The notes beneath the pieces were generated by a model. The model saw nothing but the letters and a program-made list of their open reading frames with translations, searched no databases and was not told where the DNA came from. This document shows, piece by piece, positions 8,107 through 16,367 of a stretch of DNA of 64,000 nucleotides. A program made the translations under genes and the position numbers. The stretch comes from an uncultured Maribacter sp. (lineage in GTDB: Bacteria > Bacteroidota > Bacteroidia > Flavobacteriales > Flavobacteriaceae), in NCBI RefSeq assembly GCF_947500405.1, contig NZ_CANMRY010000004.1, positions 1 to 64,000 of the forward strand, written 5' to 3'. Position 1 is the stretch's first letter. Each line of letters begins with the position of its first letter.

Positions 8107-9898
8107 CTTAAATTACGGAATAATTGGAAATTGTAGAAGCGCGGCTATCATTTCTAACACAGGATCTCTAGATTGGTGCTGTTTACCAGAGTTTGATTCT
8201 TCTTCTGTTTTTGCTAAAATATTAGATGAGAAAAAAGGCGGGAGTTTTGAAATATTAGTAGATGAAACCTATTCTATTTCGCAAAATTATGAACCACAAA
8301 CGTGTATTTTAATTACAACGTATAGTAATGGAGATGATGCTTTTGAAGTGCATGATTTTATGCCAAGGTATTATAAAAATAAAGAAGAGTACCATGCTCC
8401 TCCTGAGGTAATTAGATATATAAAACATAAATTTGGGAGACCATATTTTTCTGTAAAATATGACCCTAAATTAGAATACGCAAAGGGGATTACTAATTCT
8501 TATGTTAAGGACGATTTTATTGTAAGTCTTACCAACCAAGAGCAGTTTGATACTATGTTTATGTACACTTCATTTGATAAGAATGCAGTGCTAAATGGTG
8601 AAGAAATTTTACTGCAAAGAGATGGTTATTTTTTAATTTCTTACAACGAAAAACTTTTTGTTCCAGACTTGCATAAAATTTATCTAGAATTAGAGCGTAC
8701 AAAAATATATTGGTTAAACTGGGTAGATCGCACACCAACGTATAGTAAGTTTAATGCGCAAATAATACGTAGCGCAATGACATTAAAAATGTTAACCTAT
8801 GATAAAACAGGAGCAGTTTTAGCAGCTGTAACTACTTCTTTACCAGAAACAATAGGGGAGGTACGTAACTGGGATTATCGTTTTTGTTGGATTAGAGATG
8901 CGTCTATGGTAATAAAAGTAGTATCAGAACTTGGGCATAAAAATTCAGCAAAAAGATACCTACAGTTTATTATAGATTTAATGCCAGATAAAGATGAAAA
9001 CCTTCAAATTATGTATGGTATTAATAAGCAAAAGAAGCTTACAGAAGAAACTTTAGATCACTTAGATGGGTATAAAGGTTCTAAACCAGTACGCATTGGT
9101 AACGCAGCTTATAAACAAACGCAGAATGATATTTATGGAATTTTGATGGATGTTATTCATGCCCAATTAGTAAAATTTGGTACCGATATTGATAATGGAG
9201 AAGAACTTTGGGGAATTACAAAAGGAATAGTTTGGATAGTTAATAAACACTGGAAAGAAGCAGATAAAGGTATTTGGGAATTTAGAGCAGAAGATAGACA
9301 CTTTACCTTCTCAAAAGTTCTTTGTTGGGTGGCTATAGATAGAGCAATAAAGACTGCAGATATTTTAGGTAAAACACACAAAATTGAAACTTGGAAATTA
9401 TTAGAGAAAGAAATAAGAGAAGACATTCATGCAAACGCATGGAATTCTGAGGTAGAATCTTTTGTGCAATCTTATGGTTCTAAAGATTTAGATGCTAGTG
9501 TTTTACTAATGGAGTCTTATGGTTTTATAGAAGCAAAAGACCCTAAGTTTGTAAGTACAGTAAAAGCTATAGAAAAAGAACTTAGTAATGACGGTTTGTT
9601 ATATAGATATAAAAACGAAGACGATTTTGGGCTGCCATCATCTTCTTTTACTATATGTACTTTTTGGTTTATAAATAGCCTGTTTAAAATAGGTGAAGAG
9701 GAAAAGGCTCTAGCACTATTTAATAAATTGTTAGGGTATAGTAACCACCTTGGGTTGTTTAGTGAAGATATAGACTTTAAAACGAAAAGATTGTTAGGGA
9801 ATTTCCCGCAAGCGTATTCACATTTGGCAATGATAGAATGTGCTATACTTTTTTCTAAAAAGAATGATGAGCAGAAGATTTTAGAAAAATTACAATAA
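8099..9898 (+). CDS. Glycoside hydrolase family 15 protein (glucoamylase/trehalase-like)
   Basis: This 599-residue protein has no signal peptide, so it is probably cytoplasmic. The N-terminus (YGIIGNCRSAAIISNTGSLDW) is the beta domain typical of bacterial GH15 proteins. The (alpha/alpha)6 catalytic part carries NWDYRFCWIRDAS near residue 260 and the terminal LGNFPQAYSHLAM motif near residue 567. GH15 includes glucoamylases and bacterial trehalases. Its divergent pairing with the trehalose synthase/phosphatase makes trehalase, or hydrolysis of a related alpha-glucan, the most likely job. That assignment rests on context. Convergent with fadE through a shared hairpin terminator. Confidence 0.88.
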   Translation: MDNLNYGIIGNCRSAAIISNTGSLDWCCLPEFDSSSVFAKILDEKKGGSFEILVDETYSISQNYEPQTCILITTYSNGDDAFEVHDFMPRYYKNKEEYHAPPEVIRYIKHKFGRPYFSVKYDPKLEYAKGITNSYVKDDFIVSLTNQEQFDTMFMYTSFDKNAVLNGEEILLQRDGYFLISYNEKLFVPDLHKIYLELERTKIYWLNWVDRTPTYSKFNAQIIRSAMTLKMLTYDKTGAVLAAVTTSLPETIGEVRNWDYRFCWIRDASMVIKVVSELGHKNSAKRYLQFIIDLMPDKDENLQIMYGINKQKKLTEETLDHLDGYKGSKPVRIGNAAYKQTQNDIYGILMDVIHAQLVKFGTDIDNGEELWGITKGIVWIVNKHWKEADKGIWEFRAEDRHFTFSKVLCWVAIDRAIKTADILGKTHKIETWKLLEKEIREDIHANAWNSEVESFVQSYGSKDLDASVLLMESYGFIEAKDPKFVSTVKAIEKELSNDGLLYRYKNEDDFGLPSSSFTICTFWFINSLFKIGEEEKALALFNKLLGYSNHLGLFSEDIDFKTKRLLGNFPQAYSHLAMIECAILFSKKNDEQKILEKLQ

Positions 9899-9916
9899 GA
9901 ACTATTTTTTATACTA

Positions 9917-9943
9917 AAAAACGCTCCAATTTGGAGCGTTTTT
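9917..9943. terminator. Bidirectional terminator
   Basis: A near-perfect palindrome, AACGCTCCAA then TTGGAGCGTT, is flanked by A and T runs. It sits between the convergent GH15 and fadE genes and can serve both. Confidence 0.85.
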
Positions 9944-9976
9944 CTTCTATTCGAAAACCACAGTTTTCTATTTAAA

Positions 9977-11782
9977 TTAGCTAAAGGTATAACCATTATC
10001 TGCAGCTACTTTATCTGCAATTTTTGTGCGTAAAGCTACTACGTTAGGTTGGTTTGTATATTTTGTAAAACGTTTAAGCCCCATAAGCATCATGCGTTGT
10101 TCATCCCCTTCTGCAAAGGAAACAATTGCTTCTTTTCCTTTTAGAATAATTGTATCTACAGCAGTGTATAAATATAATTTAGACATTGCTATTTGGGTAG
10201 CTTGCGCATCTTCACCAAAACGTTTTGTATTTTTTTCTGTTCTTAATATGGTAGATTCAGCCATATAAATTTCAATTAAAATATCAGAAGCAGATAGCAT
10301 TAATTGTTGGTGATTCTCTAATTCTGGTCCAAATTTTTGAACAGCAGAGCCAGCAACCATTAAAAACACCTTTTTTAGTCTTTTTATTAAATCTTTTTCT
10401 TCTGAAAAAAGTTCAGAAAAATCTGGAGCATCAAAAGAAGGTATACCCATTAATTCTTCGCCAACCGCTGTTGCAGGCCCTAATAAATCTACATGACCTT
10501 TCATGGCTTTTTTAACAAGCATTCCAACAACTAACATTCTGTTAATCTCGTTTGTACCTTCATAAATACGGGCAATTCTAGCGTCTCTCCAAGCAGATTC
10601 CATAGGAGTATCTGCAGAGAATCCCATTCCACCAAATATTTGGATGCCCTCATCTGTACAGTTTTGTGCATCTTCAGAAACTGCTACTTTAAGAATAGAA
10701 CATTCTATAGCATATTCCTCAACACCTTTAAGTTCTGCTTCTTGGTGCGAGTTACCTGCAGCTTCTCTTAAAGCTATTCTATCTTCAATATTTTTAGCAG
10801 CTCTATAACTAGCAGATTCATCTGCGTAGCAATTTGTCGCCATAGTAGCAATTTTAGCTTTTATGGCACCAAAGTTTATGATTGGAGTTTTAAACTGCTT
10901 ACGTTCGTTGGCATATTTTGTAGCTTCGTCAATAACTCTACGTTGCGCATCTAAACAAGCTGCCGCTAATTTAATACGCCCTACATTAAGGGCATTCATT
11001 GCTATTTTAAACCCGTTTCCTCTAGTAGAAAGCATATTTTCTACAGGAACTTTAGTTTCATTAAAGAATACCTGACGAGTAGAGGAGGAGTGTATTCCTA
11101 ATTTTTTCTCTTCGTCTCCTAACGTAATTCCATTACTAGGATCATTTTCTACAATAAAACCAGTAATATTTTTATCATCCTCTATTCTAGCAAAAACAAT
11201 AAATACGCTACAAAAACCTGCATTAGATATCCACATTTTTTGTCCAGAAATACTATAATGTTTGCCATCCTCAGATAAAACCGCTTTTGTTTTTCCTGAG
11301 TTAGCATCAGAACCAGCACCAGGTTCTGTTAAACAATACGCTCCAAACCACTCACCAGAAGCTAATTTTGGAACATACTTTTGTTTTTGTTCTTCAGTAC
11401 CGTAAAGGGTAATAGGCATAGTGCCAATTCCTGTATGTGCTCCAAAAGCAGTACTAAAAGAACCTGTAGCACCAGAAATATAATCACATACTAACATGGT
11501 AGAAACAAAACCCATTCCCATTCCGCCATAGGCTTGTGGTACAGCAATACTTAATAGACCAAGTTCTCCAGCTTTACGCATAGTTTCTTCGGTATAAGCA
11601 TAGTCTTTTTTCTCAAAACGTTCCCAATGTGCCCAAAGTTCTCTATCAACAAATTCTTTGGTACTATCACGCATCATTTTGTGCTCTTCGGTTAAATCTT
11701 CAAGCGTAAAAATATCATCGCAATTTGTTTCTTTTACAAGAAACTGTCCTCCTCTTAGTATGTCTTTTTCTTCTGTTGCCAT
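9977..11782 (-). CDS. fadE: Acyl-CoA dehydrogenase, FadE type
   Basis: This 601-residue FAD enzyme catalyses the first step of fatty-acid beta-oxidation, acyl-CoA to trans-2-enoyl-CoA. The N-terminal and middle domains carry YCLTEPGAGSDA and KMWISNAGF. The C-terminal helical domain has FGGMGFSADTPMESAWRDARI followed by IYEGTNEINRM, which includes the usual catalytic Glu. A further C-terminal extension of about 180 residues makes it the long VLCAD/FadE-like class rather than the short 380-residue type. It lies last in the order marR-fadN-fadA-fadE, as in the fadNAE operon of Bacillus subtilis. A gap of 316 bases holding a decayed gene separates it from fadA, so it may have its own promoter. 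Confidence 0.93.
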   Translation of the reverse strand: MATEEKDILRGGQFLVKETNCDDIFTLEDLTEEHKMMRDSTKEFVDRELWAHWERFEKKDYAYTEETMRKAGELGLLSIAVPQAYGGMGMGFVSTMLVCDYISGATGSFSTAFGAHTGIGTMPITLYGTEEQKQKYVPKLASGEWFGAYCLTEPGAGSDANSGKTKAVLSEDGKHYSISGQKMWISNAGFCSVFIVFARIEDDKNITGFIVENDPSNGITLGDEEKKLGIHSSSTRQVFFNETKVPVENMLSTRGNGFKIAMNALNVGRIKLAAACLDAQRRVIDEATKYANERKQFKTPIINFGAIKAKIATMATNCYADESASYRAAKNIEDRIALREAAGNSHQEAELKGVEEYAIECSILKVAVSEDAQNCTDEGIQIFGGMGFSADTPMESAWRDARIARIYEGTNEINRMLVVGMLVKKAMKGHVDLLGPATAVGEELMGIPSFDAPDFSELFSEEKDLIKRLKKVFLMVAGSAVQKFGPELENHQQLMLSASDILIEIYMAESTILRTEKNTKRFGEDAQATQIAMSKLYLYTAVDTIILKGKEAIVSFAEGDEQRMMLMGLKRFTKYTNQPNVVALRTKIADKVAADNGYTFS

Positions 11783-11787
11783 TTTTT

Positions 11788-12062
11788 TTAGATTAAAGAA
11801 AAGAGAAAATAGAACATAGACTTAATTAAGGCTATTTTGAAATCCATCGCCATTCTTTGGAATTCTTCTATTTTTTCTTCTAATATTTTAAGTCTTTTTC
11901 GTTTATGTATTTTCTATGTTTTGCTACTAATAATTGAGTTCTTAATTTAAATGAAGAACCTAATGATATGTTTAAAATGCGACTAAAAGATTTATTGGTT
12001 CTTGAATTTGCAATAGTACTCAGCATAGAAAAAGAAAACCTACGCCTCTGTTTTGCACACAT
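11788..12062 (-). pseudogene. Four-helix-bundle (S23/IVP) protein remnant
   Basis: Reverse-strand translation gives NKSFSRILNISLGSSFKLRT followed by QLLVAKHRKYINEKDLK, which matches the conserved core of the small four helix bundle proteins first known from 23S rRNA intervening sequences. The frame then breaks at an AAAA run. The next frame continues ILEEKIEEFQRMAMDFKIA to a TAA at 11788-11790. The N-terminal third of the family is missing or eroded (FSMLSTIANS where SIPSNIAEGSS is expected). It fills the gap between fadA and fadE and shows no sign of function. Confidence 0.65.
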
Positions 12063-12098
12063 GATAACCTTTGTTTTATTTTCTGGTCTCTATTTTTT

Positions 12099-13289
12099 TT
12101 AAGAAAGAAACTCAAAAATTCCTGCAGCGCCTTGCCCAGTTCCAACGCACATGGTAACCATTCCGTATTTTCCATGCATGTTACGTTTACGCATCTCATC
12201 AAATAACTGCACTGATAATTTAGCACCTGTACAACCAAGTGGATGCCCTAAGGCAATTGCACCACCATTAACATTTACAATATCTTGGTTTAGGTTTAAC
12301 TCTCGCATTACAGCTAAGGATTGTGAAGCAAAGGCTTCGTTAAGCTCAATTAGCTCAATATCTTCTTGTTTTAAACTTGCTTGTTTTAATGCCTTTGGAA
12401 TAGCTTTTACAGGGCCAATTCCCATAATGCGTGGCTCTACACCAGCAGCTGCATAGTTTACTAAACGGGCAATAGGCTCTAGGTTTAGTTCTTTCACCAT
12501 ATCTTCACTCATTACCATTACAAATGCAGCACCATCACTCATTTGGGAAGAATTACCAGCTGTTACGCTACCACCAGCAGCAAAAACAGCTCTTAGCTTT
12601 GCTAAAACTTCTTTAGAAGTTCCTTTTCTAGGCCCTTCATCTTTTGTTACTGTGTATTTTTTTGATGCTTTTTTTCCGTTTGCATCAATATAAATTTGTT
12701 CTACATCAATAGGAACAATTTGGTCTTGGAAACGGTCTTCTGCTTGCGCCTTTAATGCTTTCATGTGCGAATTATAGGCAAACTCATCTTGGTCTTCACG
12801 AGAAACTTTAAACTGATTTGCTACAGCCTCAGCAGTGTTTCCCATTCCCCAATAATAATCTTCATGACCAGCTTTTACTAAATCGTAGTTTAGTTCTGGT
12901 TTGTTACCTGTCATAGGAACAGAACTCATGCTTTCTGCTCCACCAGCAATAATGCAATCTGCCATACCAGCTTGTATTTTTGCAGTTGCTATACCAATAG
13001 TTTCTATTCCAGAAGAACAAAAACGGTTTACCGTTACTCCGGGAACATCTACAATATCTAGACCCATTAAAGAAATAAGTCTAGCCATATTTAGCCCCTG
13101 AGAACCTTCTGGCATTGCATTTCCAACAATAACATCATCAATACGTTTTTTATCAAAATTTGGCAACTCCTTCATCATGTACTCAATGGTTTCTGCTGCT
13201 AACTCATCTGTTCTTTTAAAACGGAACACACCTTTAGGAGCTTTACCTACTGCGGTTCTATATGCTTTAACTATATATGCTTGTTTCAT
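12099..13289 (-). CDS. fadA: Acetyl-CoA acyltransferase (3-ketoacyl-CoA thiolase)
   Basis: This 396-residue thiolase cleaves 3-ketoacyl-CoA to acetyl-CoA and a shortened acyl-CoA, the last step of beta-oxidation. The nucleophilic Cys is C91 in NRFCSSG. The second active-site region has NGGAIALGHPLGCTGA (His) and the C-terminal acid/base Cys lies in CVGTGQG. The length is normal for the family. It lies between fadN and fadE; FadN and FadA typically form the multifunctional beta-oxidation complex. Expression is probably under the MarR-type regulator at the head of the cluster. Confidence 0.94.
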   Translation of the reverse strand: MKQAYIVKAYRTAVGKAPKGVFRFKRTDELAAETIEYMMKELPNFDKKRIDDVIVGNAMPEGSQGLNMARLISLMGLDIVDVPGVTVNRFCSSGIETIGIATAKIQAGMADCIIAGGAESMSSVPMTGNKPELNYDLVKAGHEDYYWGMGNTAEAVANQFKVSREDQDEFAYNSHMKALKAQAEDRFQDQIVPIDVEQIYIDANGKKASKKYTVTKDEGPRKGTSKEVLAKLRAVFAAGGSVTAGNSSQMSDGAAFVMVMSEDMVKELNLEPIARLVNYAAAGVEPRIMGIGPVKAIPKALKQASLKQEDIELIELNEAFASQSLAVMRELNLNQDIVNVNGGAIALGHPLGCTGAKLSVQLFDEMRKRNMHGKYGMVTMCVGTGQGAAGIFEFLS

Positions 13290-13296
13290 TTTTTAT

Positions 13297-13380
13297 GCTT
13301 TTGGCTACTAGTTTTTGGCTATTAGCAATATGTTGTTTTTTAAAATGTGCCAACAGCTAATAGCTAATGGCAAATAGCTT
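13297..13380. repeat. Intergenic GGCTA/TAGCC repeat between fadN and fadA
   Basis: Short related words (TTTGGCTACTAG, TTTGGCTATTAGC, then GCTAATAGCTAATGGC and CAAATAGC) occur in both orientations. The clearest pair is GCTATTAGC 13318-13326 with GCTAATAGC 13356-13364. The transcript could form a stem here. It looks like a decayed dispersed repeat inside an operon rather than an operator. Confidence 0.45.
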
Positions 13381-13387
13381 CGTAATT

Positions 13388-15793
13388 TTAATTACGTAGA
13401 GGTTTTCCTGTTTTTAACATGTGTTGTATACGCTCTAAAGTTTTACGTTCGGTACATAGAGATAAGAAAGCTTCTCTTTCTAAGTCTAATAAATACTGTT
13501 CGTTTACTCTAGTAGGTTCCGATAAATCGCCACCAGCCATTACGTAAGCTAATTTATTTGCAATTTTCTTGTCATGTTCACTTATATAGTGACTAGCTTC
13601 CATAGAGTCTGTTCCTACTAAGAACATCCCAAGAGCTTGTTTTCCTAGAACTTTAATGTCTTTACGTTTTACAGGTCTTGTGTAACCAGATTCTGCCATT
13701 AATTTAGCATGCGCTTTTGCTGTTGCTATTTGGCGGTCTTTGTTTACTACAACAATATCTTTTCCTTCTTGAAGAATACCTAAATCATATGCTTCATACG
13801 CTGAGGTAGATACTTTAGCCATACCAATAGTTAGGAAGTATTCTTGAAGAACGTTAAGCTCTACATCTCCTTTATTAAATAAGTCGGAAGCTCTAACTGC
13901 AAATTCTTTAGAACCACCACCACCAGGAATAACGCCAACACCAAATTCTACTAATCCAATGTAAGTTTCTGCTGCTGCAACAACTTTGTCTGCATGAAGT
14001 GAAAGTTCGCAGCCTCCACCAAGTGTCATACCATGCGGAGCAGATATAGTTGGGATAGAGGAGTAGCGCATGCGCATCATGGTATCTTGGAACATTTTAA
14101 TGGCCATATTTAGCTCATCATATTCTTGCTCTACAGCCATCATAAAAATCATTCCAATGTTAGCTCCTACAGAGAAATTTGCTGCTTGGTTACCAACTAC
14201 TAAACCCTGAAAATCTTTTTCGGCTAAATCTATACCTTTATTAAGTCCGGCTAAAACATCACCACCAATAGTATTCATTTTAGATTGGAATTCTACATTT
14301 AGAATACCATCTCCTAAATCTTCAACTACTACACCACTGTTTTTAAATACTTCTTTAGTTTTTCTAATATTGTCTAATAGGATAAAAGCATCTTGTCCAG
14401 GTACTTTTTTCATAGTTTTAGTAGGAATATCATAAAAATAAGTAGCACCATCTTTTACAGTGTAAAAACTAGTTATACCAGCAGCTTGCATATCTGTAAC
14501 CCATGAGGCAACTTCTAAACCTTCTGCTTTAGCAAATTCTATTCCTTTTTCTAAATGTACAGCATCCCAAATTTGAAAAGGGCCATGTTCCCATCCAAAA
14601 CCAGCTTTCATAGCATCATCAACCTTGTAAAGCTCATCGGTAATTTCTGGAATTCTATGCGATACATAAGCAAATAAAGCACCAAAACTTTTACGGTAAA
14701 ACTCACCGGCTTTATCTTTTCCTGCGGTAAGAACTGAAAATCTGTCTACTACTTTATCTATAGTTTTAGTGAGCTCTAAAGTTGCGAAACTTGCTCTTTT
14801 TTTAGCACGATAATCCATCGTGTCTAAATCCAAAGTTAGTATTTCACTTTTTCCTTTATCCCCTTTTACTTTTTTGTAAAACCCTTGACCAGATTTACTT
14901 CCTAACCATTTGTTTTCCATCATGGTATCAATAAAATCTGGAAGTTTAAATAAATCTAAGCGTTCATCTTCTTTACAATTTTCGTGTATACCATTAGCAA
15001 CATGAACAAGTGTATCTAAACCAACAACATCTACAGTTCTAAAAGTGGCAGATTTTGGTCTTCCTATTACAGGACCAGTTAATTTATCTACCTCTTCAAC
15101 CGTCATTCCTAGTTCTTTAACCGAATGGAATAAACTTTGTATGCTAAAAATACCAATACGGTTACCAATAAATGCTGGAGTGTCTTTTGCTATTACGGAT
15201 GTTTTTCCTAAAAATTGCTCTCCATAACCATTTAAAAAGTCTAATACTTCAGGGGAAGTTTTAGGACCTGGAATTATTTCAAATAATTTTAAGTAACGTG
15301 CAGGATTAAAGAAGTGAGTTCCGCAGAAATGCTTTTGAAAATCATCACTACGGTCTTCACTCATAAATTTGATTGGAATACCTGAAGTATTTGAAGATAT
15401 TAAGGTTCCGGGGGTTCTATGCTTTTCGATATTCTCGAAAACCATTTTTTTAATATCTAAGCGTTCTACTACAACTTCTATAATCCAATCTACCTTAGCA
15501 ATTTTAGCAATATCATCTTCTAAGTTACCAGTAGTAATTCTACTAGCAAATTTCTGATTATATATAGGTGAAGGTTTCGATTTTAATGATGCAGTAAGCG
15601 AGTTGTTTACCAAACGGTTTCTTACTACTTCGTCTTCTAAAGTAAGTCCTTTTGCTTTTTCTTTTTCACTTAGTTCTCTAGGAACAATATCTAATAACAA
15701 AACTTCTACTCCAATATTGGCAAAATGGCATGCTATTCCGCTTCCCATTATACCAGAACCAATGACGGCAACTTTATTAATATGCTTGTTCAT
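13388..15793 (-). CDS. fadN: 3-hydroxyacyl-CoA dehydrogenase/enoyl-CoA hydratase, FadN type
   Basis: This 801-residue bifunctional beta-oxidation enzyme has its dehydrogenase part at the N-terminus: Rossmann motif VIGSGIMGSGIACHFANIG near residues 10-28, then the C-terminal dehydrogenase domains to about 420. The crotonase-like hydratase part follows (about 450-690), with MTLGGGCELSLHAD and FGVGVIPGGGGSKE. The order is dehydrogenase then hydratase, which matches Bacillus FadN and is the reverse of E. coli FadB/FadJ. It starts 10 bases after the stop of the MarR gene and is followed by fadA. It acts in the cytoplasm. Confidence 0.93.
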   Translation of the reverse strand: MNKHINKVAVIGSGIMGSGIACHFANIGVEVLLLDIVPRELSEKEKAKGLTLEDEVVRNRLVNNSLTASLKSKPSPIYNQKFASRITTGNLEDDIAKIAKVDWIIEVVVERLDIKKMVFENIEKHRTPGTLISSNTSGIPIKFMSEDRSDDFQKHFCGTHFFNPARYLKLFEIIPGPKTSPEVLDFLNGYGEQFLGKTSVIAKDTPAFIGNRIGIFSIQSLFHSVKELGMTVEEVDKLTGPVIGRPKSATFRTVDVVGLDTLVHVANGIHENCKEDERLDLFKLPDFIDTMMENKWLGSKSGQGFYKKVKGDKGKSEILTLDLDTMDYRAKKRASFATLELTKTIDKVVDRFSVLTAGKDKAGEFYRKSFGALFAYVSHRIPEITDELYKVDDAMKAGFGWEHGPFQIWDAVHLEKGIEFAKAEGLEVASWVTDMQAAGITSFYTVKDGATYFYDIPTKTMKKVPGQDAFILLDNIRKTKEVFKNSGVVVEDLGDGILNVEFQSKMNTIGGDVLAGLNKGIDLAEKDFQGLVVGNQAANFSVGANIGMIFMMAVEQEYDELNMAIKMFQDTMMRMRYSSIPTISAPHGMTLGGGCELSLHADKVVAAAETYIGLVEFGVGVIPGGGGSKEFAVRASDLFNKGDVELNVLQEYFLTIGMAKVSTSAYEAYDLGILQEGKDIVVVNKDRQIATAKAHAKLMAESGYTRPVKRKDIKVLGKQALGMFLVGTDSMEASHYISEHDKKIANKLAYVMAGGDLSEPTRVNEQYLLDLEREAFLSLCTERKTLERIQHMLKTGKPLRN

Positions 15794-15803
15794 TAAATTA
15801 CTA

Positions 15804-16259
15804 TTATTTATTAATGTTATTATCTTTTGTATAGATTTTTTTATCTGCTATAAGCTTATTAATAGTTTCTGTAACTTCAAAAAAGTTTTTTAACTGTTCT
15901 GGAGTAACATTTTTTTTAACAGCTTCGTTAAAAATTAATACTACATTTTTAGAATCTGTTCTTTTTTCTAGGCCAAATTCTGTAAGATGTATTAATACAC
16001 CTCTACCATCATTTGGGTTTGGCTTGCGTTCTATAAGTCCTTTTTCTTGCATACTTTTAAGTATTCTAGAAAGACTTGTTGCTTCCATCCCCATTTTAGG
16101 CCCTAAGGCAGTAGAAGGAGTTCCTGTTTTGGGATCTATACTTAATAAAGTAAAACCGATAGCCATAGTGGTTTCAAACTCTTTAGCTTCTTCATTATAC
16201 ATTCTTGCTACAGCTTGCCAAGTGGCTCTTAGAGCATAATCTATAGTAAGTTCCTTCAT
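15804..16259 (-). CDS. MarR family regulator of the fad cluster
   Basis: This winged-helix repressor has 151 residues from the ATG at 16259. A longer reading from a TTG at 16286 exists, but that TTG lies inside the -7 promoter box, so the shorter start is chosen. The helix-turn-helix and wing are around residues 50-100 (TSLSRILKSMQEKGLIERKP then DGRGVLIHLTEFG), which is typical MarR. It is the first gene of marR-fadN-fadA, with a 10-base gap to fadN. A perfect 20-bp palindrome just upstream is the obvious operator. Autoregulation and control of beta-oxidation, with acyl-CoA or a fatty acid as ligand, are likely but inferred. Confidence 0.9.
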   Translation of the reverse strand: MKELTIDYALRATWQAVARMYNEEAKEFETTMAIGFTLLSIDPKTGTPSTALGPKMGMEATSLSRILKSMQEKGLIERKPNPNDGRGVLIHLTEFGLEKRTDSKNVVLIFNEAVKKNVTPEQLKNFFEVTETINKLIADKKIYTKDNNINK

Positions 16260-16283
16260 ACATGGTATATTTGTGGTGGCAAA

Positions 16284-16316
16284 CAAATATAGGAAAAATT
16301 ACTATGCATGCATAGT
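16284..16316 (-). promoter_or_regulatory. Promoter of the marR-fad operon
   Basis: On the reverse strand the sequence TATATTTG (16291 to 16284) matches the Bacteroidota -7 consensus TAnnTTTG exactly. The region where the -33 element should lie falls inside the palindrome at 16299-16318. Transcription would begin about 18 bases before the ATG at 16259. Confidence 0.6.
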
Positions 16317-16318
16317 AA
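16299..16318. promoter_or_regulatory. Palindromic operator, probable MarR site
   Basis: TTACTATGCATGCATAGTAA is a perfect 20-bp palindrome. It overlaps the expected -33 region of the promoter of the MarR gene, as in autoregulated MarR systems. No second copy was noticed upstream of the acyl-CoA ligase at 18140. Confidence 0.7.
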
Positions 16319-16367
16319 GTCGCAAAAAAAATAGTATTTTATTATTTATTTCATAGGCTTATAATTC

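Noticed and set aside
12020-12238. Reverse-strand ORF of 72 residues across the fadA 3' end
   Set aside because: It overlaps fadA in another frame and has no recognisable features.
15804-16286. Longer MarR reading frame from TTG at 16286
   Set aside because: The TTG lies inside the TATATTTG -7 box, so it would not be in the transcript; the ATG at 16259 is used instead.
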